Positions 25,212-34,116 are shown, counted from the stretch's first letter. The stretch: DNA of 64,000 nucleotides from Bacillus sp. HMF5848 (GCF_003944835.1 NZ_RWIV01000001.1:442001-506000), one strand, 5' to 3'. Program-made: numbers and translations. The notes: generated by a model not told the origin, from the sequence alone.

Positions 25212-26696
25212 ATGATGATAATAAACAATAAATTTAGACATACGTTTCACTTAATGCCTAAGTATGGATGGATGAACGATCCGAATGGTTTTTCAGAATA
25301 TAATGGAATCTATCATCTGTTCTATCAATATTATCCATATGGAACAGAGTGGGGTCCTATGCACTGGGCTCATGCTGTCAGCGAAGACTTAATTACTTGG
25401 AAGCATTTAGACATCGCGCTAGCCCCCAGTTTAGAATTTGATAGGAATGGAATTTTTTCAGGAAGTGCCTTACAGGTTGGTAATGAACATTGGCTTTACT
25501 ATACAGGGCATACTGATACGTATTTAGATAAAGCTTATGACCCATCTTTCAAAAAAATAGAAGAGGAAGTAAAGGAAGATCAGCCTATTATTAGACAAGT
25601 TCAATGTCTAGCAACCTCAAAAGATGGTGAAAATTATACAAAGCTAAATAAACCTGTGATTGGTACAGAGCAATTACCTAAATTCATTAAACCGGAGGAT
25701 TTCAGAGATCCAAAGGTATGGATGCATCATGAAACATTCTATATGGTTGTTGGGGCTAAGAGTGTAAACGACGAAGGGCATGTCTTGTTCTTTCAATCAA
25801 GTGATGGACTAAAATGGGATTACTTAAATAATCTGTCATTAGGTCGAGAGTATGGAACTGTATGGGAATGTCCGGATTTATTTGAACTTGATGGAAAGCA
25901 TGTGTTAATGTTTTCTCCTCAATTTAAACCTAGAATGGGACATAAGTTCGAAAATGTTTATTCAACAATGGCATTAATTGGATCATTTAATTATGAATCA
26001 GGTGAGTTCACCATAGAGTCAGAAAAAGAACTTGACCAAGGCTTTGATTACTACGCGACGCAATCACTTTTAAATTCTAAAGGTGAAAGAATAACAGTTG
26101 CTTGGATGAATATGTGGTTAATAAAATACCCCTTACATGAAGGGAACCATGGTTGGAACGGTTCGATGACTCTACCACGAGTATTATCTTGTGAAAATGG
26201 AGTTTTGAAGCAAAACCCCATTAAAGAAATTGAGAAGTATAGAAAAAATAAAATATCGCATCATGAGATGGTTATTGATGGTGAATTAAAGAATGAACAT
26301 TTCAATGGTTATTGTCAGGAATTTGAAATGAAAATTGATATGTCAAGCTCAACAGAATTTGAGATTAGGTTGTATGAATCAGAGGATGAGAGATTTATTA
26401 TTAAATTAGACAAGAAAAACAGTTTCATTTCAATGAATCGTTTTTATACTAAACTTCCATCAATGTCTACAATTAGCCCTCATGACTTCACGAGAAGTTG
26501 TCCTGTTCAATTAGATGACAAAGTGACATTAAGAATTTTCGTTGATGTATCTTCTGTTGAAGTGTTTATTAATGATGGAGAAGAAGTAATGACATCTTTA
26601 TTTTTTTCAGAAAAGCATAGTGATGCTGTCGTGTTTGCTTCTATTGGGAAGACAGTTATTAGTGAATTTAACAAATATGAAATAGAGGTAAAATAG
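25212..26696 (+). CDS. GH32 beta-fructosidase (sucrose-6-phosphate hydrolase/levanase-like)
   Basis: 494 residues without signal peptide, hence intracellular. The five-blade GH32 catalytic domain shows WMNDPNG with nucleophile Asp23, FRDP (Arg165, Asp166) and the acid/base motif ECP (Glu219). A C-terminal beta-sandwich follows ('DVSSVEVFINDGEEVMTSLFF'). It would release fructose from inulobiose, sucrose or sucrose-6-phosphate. ATG 25212 has GGAAGGA nine bases upstream; the frame opens at 25146 but that part is repeat sequence. The stop codon touches the fructokinase start, implying co-expression. Confidence 0.92.
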   Translation: MMIINNKFRHTFHLMPKYGWMNDPNGFSEYNGIYHLFYQYYPYGTEWGPMHWAHAVSEDLITWKHLDIALAPSLEFDRNGIFSGSALQVGNEHWLYYTGHTDTYLDKAYDPSFKKIEEEVKEDQPIIRQVQCLATSKDGENYTKLNKPVIGTEQLPKFIKPEDFRDPKVWMHHETFYMVVGAKSVNDEGHVLFFQSSDGLKWDYLNNLSLGREYGTVWECPDLFELDGKHVLMFSPQFKPRMGHKFENVYSTMALIGSFNYESGEFTIESEKELDQGFDYYATQSLLNSKGERITVAWMNMWLIKYPLHEGNHGWNGSMTLPRVLSCENGVLKQNPIKEIEKYRKNKISHHEMVIDGELKNEHFNGYCQEFEMKIDMSSSTEFEIRLYESEDERFIIKLDKKNSFISMNRFYTKLPSMSTISPHDFTRSCPVQLDDKVTLRIFVDVSSVEVFINDGEEVMTSLFFSEKHSDAVVFASIGKTVISEFNKYEIEVK

Positions 26697-27641
26697 ATGA
26701 AACGTGTTGTTACGATGGGAGAAGTGTTAATTGACTTTATTCCGAGTAAAAAAGACTGTTTGTTGAAAGAAGTTGAATCGTTCTCTAAGAAACCAGGGGG
26801 AGCACCGGCAAATGTAGCAGCGTGTGTTTCAAGATTGGGTGGAAATGCGAAATTCATTGGGCAAGTAGGTGATGATGCATTTGGTGACTTTCTTTTAGAT
26901 GTTCTTATGGAAGAAAAAATCAATGTTGATCATGTCTATAAAACGAAAGAGGCAAATACGGCTTTAGCATTTGTATCATTACGAGCTGATGGAGAACGTG
27001 ATTTCTCATTTTACAGAAAACCAAGTGCTGATATGTTGTTGAGTGAAGAAAAAGTAGATAAAAGCATATTTAGTAGTAATGATATCCTTCATTTTTGCAG
27101 TGTGGATTTAATCGAAGCGCCTGTTAAATATGCACATATAAAAGCGATTAACGTTGTGAAAGAATTAGGTGGATTGATAAGTTTTGATCCAAATGTGCGA
27201 CTACCTCTATGGGAGAATCATGAAGAATGTCGTCAAACTATTTGTGACTTTATTCCATACGCTGATATATTAAAAATTAGTGATGATGAACTTCTATTCA
27301 TAACGAATCAAAAGGATGAAGAGAGTGCACTAAAAAGAATAAAAGAACTAAATCCACAATTGACATTTCTTATAATCACAAGAGGTGGAGAAGGTGTAGA
27401 TGCTTGGTATGACGGTGTTCATACGTTTGTTCCTGGATTCAAAGTAAATGTTTTAGACACAACTGGTGCAGGAGATTCCTTTATTGGCGCGTTTTTATTT
27501 GCATTATCTCAAGGTGCTGATTTCCGTATAAATGAAATTTTAAAATTCTCAAATGCAGTAGGTGCTCTTACAACGATGAGAGAAGGAGCTATTAGTGCTT
27601 TACCAACATATGATGAAGTTAAACAATTCATAGATTCCTAG
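26697..27641 (+). CDS. scrK: Fructokinase (PfkB family)
   Basis: 314-residue ribokinase-like sugar kinase. Substrate-binding 'GGAPANVAACVSRLGG' lies near the N-terminus and the catalytic/anion-hole motif 'DTTGAGDSFIGAF' near the C-terminus. In this setting it phosphorylates fructose released by GH32 to fructose-6-phosphate, feeding glycolysis. The ATG follows the GH32 stop without a gap; GAGGT at about 26684 is the ribosome site. Other PfkB sugars cannot be excluded from sequence alone. Its stop codon overlaps the first base of composite repeat A, copy 4, the likely operon terminator. Confidence 0.88.
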   Translation: MKRVVTMGEVLIDFIPSKKDCLLKEVESFSKKPGGAPANVAACVSRLGGNAKFIGQVGDDAFGDFLLDVLMEEKINVDHVYKTKEANTALAFVSLRADGERDFSFYRKPSADMLLSEEKVDKSIFSSNDILHFCSVDLIEAPVKYAHIKAINVVKELGGLISFDPNVRLPLWENHEECRQTICDFIPYADILKISDDELLFITNQKDEESALKRIKELNPQLTFLIITRGGEGVDAWYDGVHTFVPGFKVNVLDTTGAGDSFIGAFLFALSQGADFRINEILKFSNAVGALTTMREGAISALPTYDEVKQFIDS

Positions 27642-27821
27642 GCAGAGTGGGGACGGTTCTCATGCTGCCATCTGTGATTTCTCTGTATGGAACTTGTCTT
27701 TTTACTCCCATAAGAGCAGAGTTCACATTCGCCTTCTTTTGACATGTTACTTATTACATGAATTAACTACCGAACAGATATCTAATCAAACGTTTGTTTA
27801 GATATTTGTTCGGTATTTTTA
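27641..27821 (+). repeat. Composite repeat A, copy 4
   Basis: GGCAGAGTGGGGACGGTTCT, conserved middle and CCGAACAGATATC / GATATTTGTTCGG hairpin followed by TATTTTTATT. Overlaps the last base of the fructokinase stop codon. Confidence 0.9.
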
Positions 27822-27965
27822 TTATAGGTCATGCTTATTTGAATATCACATTTAGGCACCTATGGAGGGTTTTAGCATATATATGTGATTAGGCTAAATC
27901 GATGTGTCCTTATTAAAGTTAAACAATTTTTATAGATTATTATATAAATTAAGAGGAGGTAAATA

Positions 27966-28127
27966 ATGGTTGATTGGACAAAAGCCAATGATGAAGAATT
28001 ACGAGAATTTTTAGATGAGATCGATATTAAAAATATGCGTTCTTGGTTATTACGTTTTTCTCCAGCCGAGCTACCCCACCATAACGGTGACGTAACAAGG
28101 TTTATTCAGTCCCACCAGGGAAAATAA
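27966..28127 (+). CDS. Small hypothetical protein (53 residues), possibly a truncated gene
   Basis: A short frame with an excellent ribosome site (AGAGGAGG, ATG 27966), beginning 'MVDWTKANDEELREFLDEID' and rich in Trp, Glu and Asp. I do not recognise it. The following 200 bases contain further open pieces ('RFIDFMKRPMVDLF' near 28185) in another frame, so this may be the 5' part of a longer gene broken by frameshift. No partner genes nearby. Confidence 0.45.
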   Translation: MVDWTKANDEELREFLDEIDIKNMRSWLLRFSPAELPHHNGDVTRFIQSHQGK

Positions 28128-28825
28128 ACCCTTAAATATTTTCAGCAGTAGCTATGACAATGGAAATAATTATGCACGCTGTAACGGGAGATTTATTGAT
28201 TTTATGAAAAGGCCTATGGTTGATTTATTTACTCCACAAAAATTGGAGGACTTGATTAATTTTCAGACAAGCAATCTCATATTTCTCAGAGTGCTAGATG
28301 GGCCGATATTGGTGTAAATGTCTTCGCTAATAAAATGATGAATATCCATGGGGACTTTTTAATATGTTGTAAAAAAGAACAGTATGGTGAGTAACGGATT
28401 GGCTACCTTTTGAAACCAGGTCCTTACCGCTTTTTAATCTAATGTGTGAGCTATTGCCTGATGCATGAGCTGGAATTTTCTTTAGTATAGGTTGTTATAT
28501 TTTGTTTTGTTTTGGTTTATTTATTTTAGATGAACCCCCAAATAGATTTTTTCCCACATCTTTTCCCATTCCAACCCGTAATTTTAAATCATCAATGCTT
28601 TAAAAACTCGAATACTTGAACTATTTTCTTTCGTGTAAGGTACATGTCTAATGGGCGTGAGGAGGGTACAATTTTCAGTAATAATTGCTACACTCTTTAT
28701 AGCTGTCTCGGATGATGTTGTCATTTGAATCACTTTTCTGATTTTCCATTAAAGAGGGCTTAAGCTGCTACTAAGTTAATAAATACTTCTAAACATTGAT
28801 GCCATTCATGGAAAGGAGTGCCGGT
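28128..28825. other. Long stretch without an intact gene
   Basis: About 700 bases. The first 200 hold open pieces in alternating frames that look like decayed coding sequence; the rest is AT-rich with many stops on both strands. No RNA structure or known repeat was seen. Confidence 0.4.
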
Positions 28826-30244
28826 ATGTCAAGAAAGACATTCATAAGCATATTAGCATTACTTCTAGTATTTTCTATTAGTTTAGTAGGGTGTAGTAAT
28901 CAGGAATCAATGTCACCAGCAGAGGATAGTGAGCCTAAGGATTCGGAAGTAGTACAGCACAATGGTGAAAATGAAGAGGGAATAGAAGAACAAAGTGACA
29001 TAAAAGAAGAAAAACAAGCTGAAACAAAATACGAAGAAGAAAAGACAGAAGAAGTAGGAGAAGTTCAAGAAGCAAGTGAAGACGCAGAAGATAATCGATC
29101 ATTGAATGAAGAAAGCAACGAAGAAAACATTAGTGAAAGCAACGCAGGAGGCAGTGAAGAAACCAATACAGAAAGTTTGAAGGAACATCAAGAAAACGTA
29201 GTGTATATTAGTGTTAACAGGCTTAATGTCAGAACGGATAGCAGGGCCGACAGTAAAACCCTAGGAAGCTTAGGCAAGGGTAATGAGGTCACAGTTATTG
29301 AAGAAGTTAAAAACGAAGAAACAACGTGGTACAAGATTCGATATGAGAATGCAGAGGGTAGTAATGAAGGTTGGGTTTCATCTGAATATACAGTGAAGGA
29401 CATACATGAACTTCTTTCATCGCCAACTATTTTTCAGGATGAAGAAATGAATACGTATTTTACATCATCGACTCTTTTTGATGACCATACAGTTATAGCT
29501 TATTACGGGCATCCCAATTCAGAAATCATGGGCATTGTAGGGCGTCACTCTAAGGAAGAGCTTATATCCCTTCTCCAAAAGACCTCAGAAAAATATGATG
29601 CTGTTAACGAAGATAAGAGCGTTATCCCAGCGATATATCTTGTTTACGGGACAGTCCAGCCTAGGGGCGAAATTAGTACAATGAGTTTTGATCTTGTGAT
29701 GTCATATATTGAGACGGCCTATAAAAATGGTGTCTTAGTATACCTTGACCACCAAATAGGAAAGCATGACCCCGTTAATGCTATTAATGAAACCTTACCG
29801 TTTCTGAGATTTCCAAATGTTCATCTAGCCATTGATCCGGAGTGGCGTACAGATAAACCGATGAAAGAGGTAGGTTATGTGACTGGCGAGGAGCTGAATG
29901 CAATTCAAAACAAGATGCGTGAATATATGACAACAAATGAAATAGAGGGCAAACGCCAGCTTGTTTTTCATCAGTTTCTTGATTCAATGATACATGATAT
30001 TGAAGCTGTATCCGTTGATTATGACCCAGTGTGGCTTGTTCATAATACATCTGGGTGGGGCCCTCCTGAAGGGAAAATAGCCACCCATACGAGAAATGCC
30101 AAGGCAACGAATATACCATACAAAGGCTTTAAATTATGGTATTTCTATTCGAATAAACCAGGGGTCCACTTTGATAATCCGCTCATGACTCCGGAGCAGG
30201 TTTTGGAACTCAATCCAGCACCTGGGCTTATTATTTATCAATAA
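28826..30244 (+). CDS. Lipoprotein with SH3b domain and C-terminal domain of unknown function
   Basis: 472 residues. A lipoprotein signal ends in lipobox LVGC (Cys23). A very acidic low-complexity linker (about 25-120, mostly Glu/Ser/Asn) follows, then a bacterial SH3 domain with the 'LNVRTDSRADSKTLGSL' opening that usually binds cell wall. The last 280 residues form a conserved-looking domain ('VYGTVQPRGE', 'LAIDPEWRTDKP', 'YDPVWLVHNTSGWGPPEG') that resembles a TIM-barrel hydrolase in its Asp/Glu-Trp patches but which I cannot assign. It is probably surface-anchored across the wall. ATG 28826 has GGAG ten bases upstream. A bidirectional terminator follows at 30339. Confidence 0.75.
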   Translation: MSRKTFISILALLLVFSISLVGCSNQESMSPAEDSEPKDSEVVQHNGENEEGIEEQSDIKEEKQAETKYEEEKTEEVGEVQEASEDAEDNRSLNEESNEENISESNAGGSEETNTESLKEHQENVVYISVNRLNVRTDSRADSKTLGSLGKGNEVTVIEEVKNEETTWYKIRYENAEGSNEGWVSSEYTVKDIHELLSSPTIFQDEEMNTYFTSSTLFDDHTVIAYYGHPNSEIMGIVGRHSKEELISLLQKTSEKYDAVNEDKSVIPAIYLVYGTVQPRGEISTMSFDLVMSYIETAYKNGVLVYLDHQIGKHDPVNAINETLPFLRFPNVHLAIDPEWRTDKPMKEVGYVTGEELNAIQNKMREYMTTNEIEGKRQLVFHQFLDSMIHDIEAVSVDYDPVWLVHNTSGWGPPEGKIATHTRNAKATNIPYKGFKLWYFYSNKPGVHFDNPLMTPEQVLELNPAPGLIIYQ

Positions 30245-30338
30245 GGTATTAGTTTAGATGTATTTCTTTTGCTGTGTTAGTAAGAAGCCGAACGATAATG
30301 CAACAATAAAGAAAGAAAATTTTTAACAAAAAAACTTA

Positions 30339-30374
30339 AAAAAGCATTGGTAATAAAAAAACCAATGCTTTTCT
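30339..30374. terminator. Bidirectional terminator
   Basis: AAAAGCATTGGT and ACCAATGCTTTT form a perfect stem, with A-run before and T-run after; serves the lipoprotein gene and possibly the reverse-strand gene at 30487. Confidence 0.85.
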
Positions 30375-30486
30375 ACCTCTTGAAATAAATGACGATTGAA
30401 TGTAATTGTTATTTGAAATTCTCTTTGATTGTATCAAGATATTTAACTAATTTATTAGTCTAATTGTAAATCAAAATAGAGACCTT

Positions 30487-30837
30487 TTAATTTAACCAGG
30501 CTTGTGCTTTATCTTTTTCATTATCGTTAAAATGTTTAACCTCAATTCCGGGTAAAATGTCAGTTATTTTGCTCCCCATTTCAACCCAGTGTTTATCACT
30601 AACAACGGCAATCTTATTAAAGTCTTTCATATTTTTAATATCAAATTTAATGTCTTCTAATAATCCATTCATCGAGTATTTAACATCTTCCATAACCAAT
30701 AACAAATTAAGTTCTTCCTGATTGTCTTTTTTTTGTTTAAAGTACTGTTCAAACTCATGAATATCATTTTCACTAATTTTACCCTGTACTTCTACGTCAA
30801 TAATGTGATCAATTTCATTTGAATTTATTGAAATCAT
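30487..30837 (-). CDS. SpoIIAA-like (STAS/SEC14-type) protein
   Basis: 116 residues, soluble. The pattern 'DVEVQGKISENDIHEFEQYF', 'LNLLLVMEDVKY' and 'KIAVVSDKHWVEMGSKI' matches the DUF3478/SpoIIAA-like family, whose fold resembles lipid-binding SEC14 and anti-sigma antagonists. Role unknown, possibly stress-related or lipid-binding. ATG 30837 is preferred: GGAGGT lies six bases upstream, while ATG 30843 directly abuts it. Monocistronic. Confidence 0.75.
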   Translation of the reverse strand: MISINSNEIDHIIDVEVQGKISENDIHEFEQYFKQKKDNQEELNLLLVMEDVKYSMNGLLEDIKFDIKNMKDFNKIAVVSDKHWVEMGSKITDILPGIEVKHFNDNEKDKAQAWLN

Positions 30838-31204
30838 AAACATACCTCCTATAATTGATTGATTCCCTAGTTCCCAACTTATAAAACATTAATCCCATTA
30901 TGGAATCTATCAATCCGTAGAGTACAAAGGTACGTTGCTATTGATGAAATAAGGAACGTAGTTATGTTTGAATTCCATTGTTAAGGATGGATGGGAAGTG
31001 AAAACACATATAAATAAGTTAATTGTATATTTCATAGTTTATGCAATTGTCTTATAATCTATAAAACCATCAATTAATTAGCGGAGATAATGTTGTTAGG
31101 TACATTAGTACAACTAATGATTCTTCACCTTTTTAAAAAGAATTGGTAGCTATTATGAATAGATTTAAGGTTAAATGGGAAAAGCATACAGAGGAGGGGG
31201 CTGT

Positions 31205-31936
31205 ATGCAGATAACAACGTTTGCGTTTGCAATAATACTAGCATGTATGCATATCTTTGCTAAGAATATGCGTTTTATACGTCTGATTCCTAGAAGTCGA
31301 TTTTTATCATTAGGCGGTGGCGTATCTGTTGGGTATGTATTTATTCATATCCTACCTGAATTAAACGAACATCAAGAGTTAATAGAACATAATAAGTTTT
31401 TGCTTAGTTATCTTGAACATCATGCATATTTATTGGCAATGCTTGGCCTGGTAATATTTTATGCCTTAGAAAGAATTGCGAGGGAATCTCAGAGGAAAAA
31501 TCAGCAAGACACAGGGAAAAACCAACCGAAGAAAAAAACCTTTTGGCTACATATGAGTTCCTTTTCATTCTATAACGGACTAATCGGATATTTACTTATT
31601 CATAGAGATTCTGAAGGATTATTAAGTTTGATTTTATATGTAATTGCTATGGCCTTACATTTTATTGTTGTCGATTATGGCTTACGGACTCACCACAAAG
31701 ATATCTATAATCGTACTGGTAGATGGTTATTAGCTTTAGCAGTAATGATGGGATGGGGAATTGGTGTCATAACTGAAATACCGGAATCAGCTTTAGCCTT
31801 ACTTTTCGCATTTTTATCCGGAGCAATTATTTTAAATGTTTTAAAAGAGGAACTACCTGAAGACCGAGAAAGCAGTACGTGGGCATTTTCATTAGGAGCG
31901 ATTGGATATGTAGTTCTACTATTAGCTGTCGCTTAA
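31205..31936 (+). CDS. ZIP-like polytopic membrane protein
   Basis: 243 residues, about seven membrane segments. 'GGGVSVGYVFIHILPEL' resembles the first conserved helix of ZIP metal transporters, and 'HFIVVDYGLRTHH' and 'LSGAIILNVLKEELPE' occupy positions of the metal-binding helices, but the canonical HxxxE motif of ZIP helix V is not clear. Zinc or other divalent metal transport is therefore only suggested. ATG 31205 is preceded by GAGGAGGGGG. The gene stands alone. A weak hairpin (AACCTTAGGTT plus T6) follows the stop. Confidence 0.6.
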   Translation: MQITTFAFAIILACMHIFAKNMRFIRLIPRSRFLSLGGGVSVGYVFIHILPELNEHQELIEHNKFLLSYLEHHAYLLAMLGLVIFYALERIARESQRKNQQDTGKNQPKKKTFWLHMSSFSFYNGLIGYLLIHRDSEGLLSLILYVIAMALHFIVVDYGLRTHHKDIYNRTGRWLLALAVMMGWGIGVITEIPESALALLFAFLSGAIILNVLKEELPEDRESSTWAFSLGAIGYVVLLLAVA

Positions 31937-32128
31937 CCTTAGGTTCGGTTTTTTAGTTATAATCCCAAGTTTTAAAAGTCTATTGATATTGGTGGGTTTG
32001 AATTTAAGTTTATTAGTTTTATATAAGCTTTCACTATGTTTGAGGCTGAATTGATTTTGATGACAACCTTGAGAAAGATAGTCAATTTTCCATATTCAGT
32101 TGCAATGACCGGATATTCCAATTGTACT

Positions 32129-32170
32129 TGCTAGCACTGTGTTACTGTATCCTAGCAGGGGTCTGGCCCC
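32129..32170 (+). repeat. Repeat B, copy 5
   Basis: Variant copy: TGCTAGCACTGTGTTACTGT, ATCCTAGCA, GGGGTCTGGCCCC. Confidence 0.85.
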
Positions 32171-32248
32171 AAATCTCTATAGGTATGTATTTTAATGTTC
32201 TCTCGGACGAATGGATTGGGGGATTTTTGCTATTACTTGCTATCGTAC

Positions 32249-32290
32249 TGCTAGCACTTTGTTACTGTATCCTAGCAGGGGTCTGGCTTC
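32249..32290 (+). repeat. Repeat B, copy 6
   Basis: TGCTAGCACTTTGTTACTGT, ATCCTAGCA, GGGGTCTGG; preceded at 32197-32228 by the degenerate CCC-TCGGACGAATGG...GGGGATTTTT hairpin and the same 25-base linker as copy 7. Confidence 0.85.
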
Positions 32291-32295
32291 AAATC

Positions 32296-32603
32296 TAAAC
32301 GCAGATGCCAATGCCATTGAAGGTATAAAAACCATGACAGTTCCTTTTTTGGGTCTGTTTGGAGAAAAAGATCAAAACGTAGATGTTTATGAGAGTTATA
32401 AAGTCTATGATGAGACATTTAAAGCCATGGGCAAAGAAAACTATGAACTTAAGATTTTTTCAGATGCCACTCATGAGCTTTTAAAAAGTAAGTATCAAGA
32501 CCAAGAACCCCTTCTTTTGATCCACAGTTTTCTTATTGGAGATAAAATCTATACAAGTGATTTTTTGGATACTTTAAGCAACTGGATAAAGAATTTGCCT
32601 TAG
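32296..32603 (+). pseudogene. Alpha/beta hydrolase, C-terminal fragment truncated by repeat B
   Basis: The frame encodes 'TVPFLGLFGEKDQNVDV' and later 'IFSDATHELLKS', with the usual late Asp and His of the alpha/beta hydrolase triad, ending 'LSNWIKNLP'. It is about 100 residues, roughly the last third of the family. The upstream two thirds, including the nucleophile, are missing; the frame runs directly into repeat B copy 6. Confidence 0.7.
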
Positions 32604-32938
32604 AAAGGAAATTATTCGTCAAAAAATCATAAAGCCAGTCCAGATATGGGCAAAGGGATGTTTTAGGGCTTGTATGGAACAGCACGAGGGACGAGAAGGG
32701 AGAGAAAATGGGGGCGAATCAGCGGATGATGCGGCAACCCATGTGTTAGCCGACTTCATTTTTTAAAAATAAAGTCGTCACAGATTTGGAGATAAAAAGA
32801 GGGCAAAAGTGAAACAAAAAACGAGAAAAACGGACATTTTTGAGACATCTATATTTTAACAGCGAATGAAGGAATGCGGGTTGGCGGGGTGGGAGGATAG
32901 GCGGACAATTATGGGGGACAGAATTTGCTTGATATATA
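32604..32938. other. Stretch without a recognised gene
   Basis: Purine-rich sequence of higher GC (for example around 32660-32760) with no sustained frame. A short hairpin (GACTTCATTTTT / AAAAATAAAGTC) at about 32751-32775 might be a decayed terminator. Probably decayed coding sequence. Confidence 0.35.
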
Positions 32939-32969
32939 ATCCCTCGAGTTCTTAGTTCGGGGGATTTTT
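32939..32969 (+). terminator. Terminator-like hairpin joined to repeat B
   Basis: ATCCCTCGAG and TTCGGGGGAT around a short loop, followed by T4-5. Same family as 18602 and 42325. Confidence 0.6.
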
Positions 32970-32989
32970 GCTATTACTTGCTATCGTAC

Positions 32990-33031
32990 TGCTAGCACTG
33001 TGTTACTGTATCCTAGCAGGGGTCTGGCCCC
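32990..33031 (+). repeat. Repeat B, copy 7, overlapping a coding end
   Basis: TGCTAGCACTGTGTTACTGT, ATCCTAGCA, GGGGTCTGGCCCC. Its right end encodes the last residues and stop of the reverse-strand gene at 33013. Confidence 0.85.
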
Positions 33032-33234
33032 AAACCCGCATCCAATTCCTCTTCGAAATAAAAGGTATTTGGATATTCCTTAAGAATATAGGAGAAACGC
33101 TTCATGGTATTCACATACATCCATTTGTTAATTGTAACTAACTCCCCGGTCGATTTTACACGCACTTTTTGATTATGGGTGAATTTATTCGTATTTTTCA
33201 CTAATATCTCACTCTCATTTTGTATTTTGATCAT
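33013..33234 (-). CDS. Small hypothetical protein ending inside repeat B
   Basis: 73 residues. The body 'NQKVRVKSTGELVTINKWMY' and 'FSYILKEYPNTFYFEEELDA' looks like a genuine small soluble protein, possibly of the phage/plasmid type, but I cannot name it. The last seven residues (GLGPDPC) and the stop codon are encoded by repeat B, so the gene has probably lost its original 3' end. No clear ribosome site was found before ATG 33234. Confidence 0.55.
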   Translation of the reverse strand: MIKIQNESEILVKNTNKFTHNQKVRVKSTGELVTINKWMYVNTMKRFSYILKEYPNTFYFEEELDAGLGPDPC

Positions 33235-33406
33235 AAGAACTATTCTTAGTGTACCACAAATAATCAGATAAGCTTTATAATCCTTTTTATGTTATAAATT
33301 CCCAATAAAGGCTATACTATTAATAGGAAGGGAAAACCCCTTTGGTCTTCTGGTGTATCGACTCGCCGGCAGAGGGTGTGAGACAAACACAGGAAGGATG
33401 ACCATA

Positions 33407-33778
33407 TTGACCGCATTTCTATACCAAGTAAAAGCAGGAGACGGTTTTAAAATGAAAGTGCTTCAAAGAAAGAATTCATTTTTCAATTCTCCTGAAGAGG
33501 CTGTTTCTGAGGCTTTGGTGCTTAAGGAAGGCATGGATAAGAGATATAAGCATGGAATACAATGGGATTATAAAGGGAAAATGGTAGGTTCGGTTAAAAA
33601 ACTTAAATTTCTAAGAGGGTATTTAGAGGGTGACCGAGATACTCCTGCTTTTTACTTACAGATTATTAAAGTAGAAAATGAACAGGATGAGTTACAAGCG
33701 AATACTCCAAAAAAGCCAAAGAAAGTCACTCAAAAAGACAAGACAGTAATGAAAAGGGTCCTAAAATTACATCAATGA
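33407..33778 (+). CDS. Hypothetical protein, basic C-terminal tail
   Basis: 123 residues from TTG 33407, which has AGGAAGG nine bases upstream; the open frame extends back to a GTG at 33353 with no site. The core 'QRKNSFFNSPEEAVSEALVLKEGMD' and 'GYLEGDRDTPAFYLQIIKV' is not a family I recognise. The tail is Lys-rich (PKKPKKVTQKDKTVMKR), suggesting nucleic-acid contact. It is followed by a good terminator, which supports it as a real gene. Confidence 0.55.
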   Translation: MTAFLYQVKAGDGFKMKVLQRKNSFFNSPEEAVSEALVLKEGMDKRYKHGIQWDYKGKMVGSVKKLKFLRGYLEGDRDTPAFYLQIIKVENEQDELQANTPKKPKKVTQKDKTVMKRVLKLHQ

Positions 33779-33801
33779 AATAGAAGCCTTGAAAAAAAGC
33801 T

Positions 33802-33834
33802 AAAAATGCCATCATGAAGGTGGCATTTTTTTAA
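33802..33834 (+). terminator. Intrinsic terminator
   Basis: AAAATGCCATC and AAGGTGGCATTTT form a stem followed by T7, 24 bases after the preceding stop. Confidence 0.85.
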
Positions 33835-33912
33835 TGGAGTCTAAACGTCAGTGATGGACCCCATCTATCTAATGACTCTAAGAACAGTGGATAAAAGTAC
33901 GATGTGACTTTT

Positions 33913-34080
33913 ATGAGGGAGTATACAATTTTAAGAATTCATTCTTTCCCAGACCTTATTGAAGAAATAGAAAAAACATCAAAGCTGTTTATTAGACAAT
34001 ATGATGCTGTTGATGAAAATGAAAAATGTGTAGTACAAATATACCTATTAAACCAGGGGGACAGTTCTAGTAGTCAATAA
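33913..34080 (+). CDS. Small hypothetical protein, possibly repeat-truncated
   Basis: 55 residues, 'MREYTILRIHSFPDLIEEIE' onward. The last nine residues (NQGDSSSSQ) come from AGGGGGACAGTTCTAG, a degenerate copy of the GGGGACGGTTCT repeat, so the natural end may be lost. The ribosome site is poor. Could be a remnant. No family recognised. Confidence 0.35.
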   Translation: MREYTILRIHSFPDLIEEIEKTSKLFIRQYDAVDENEKCVVQIYLLNQGDSSSSQ

Positions 34081-34116
34081 GAGACCAGAAGAACCTTCCC
34101 TTGATGAATAATTGAT

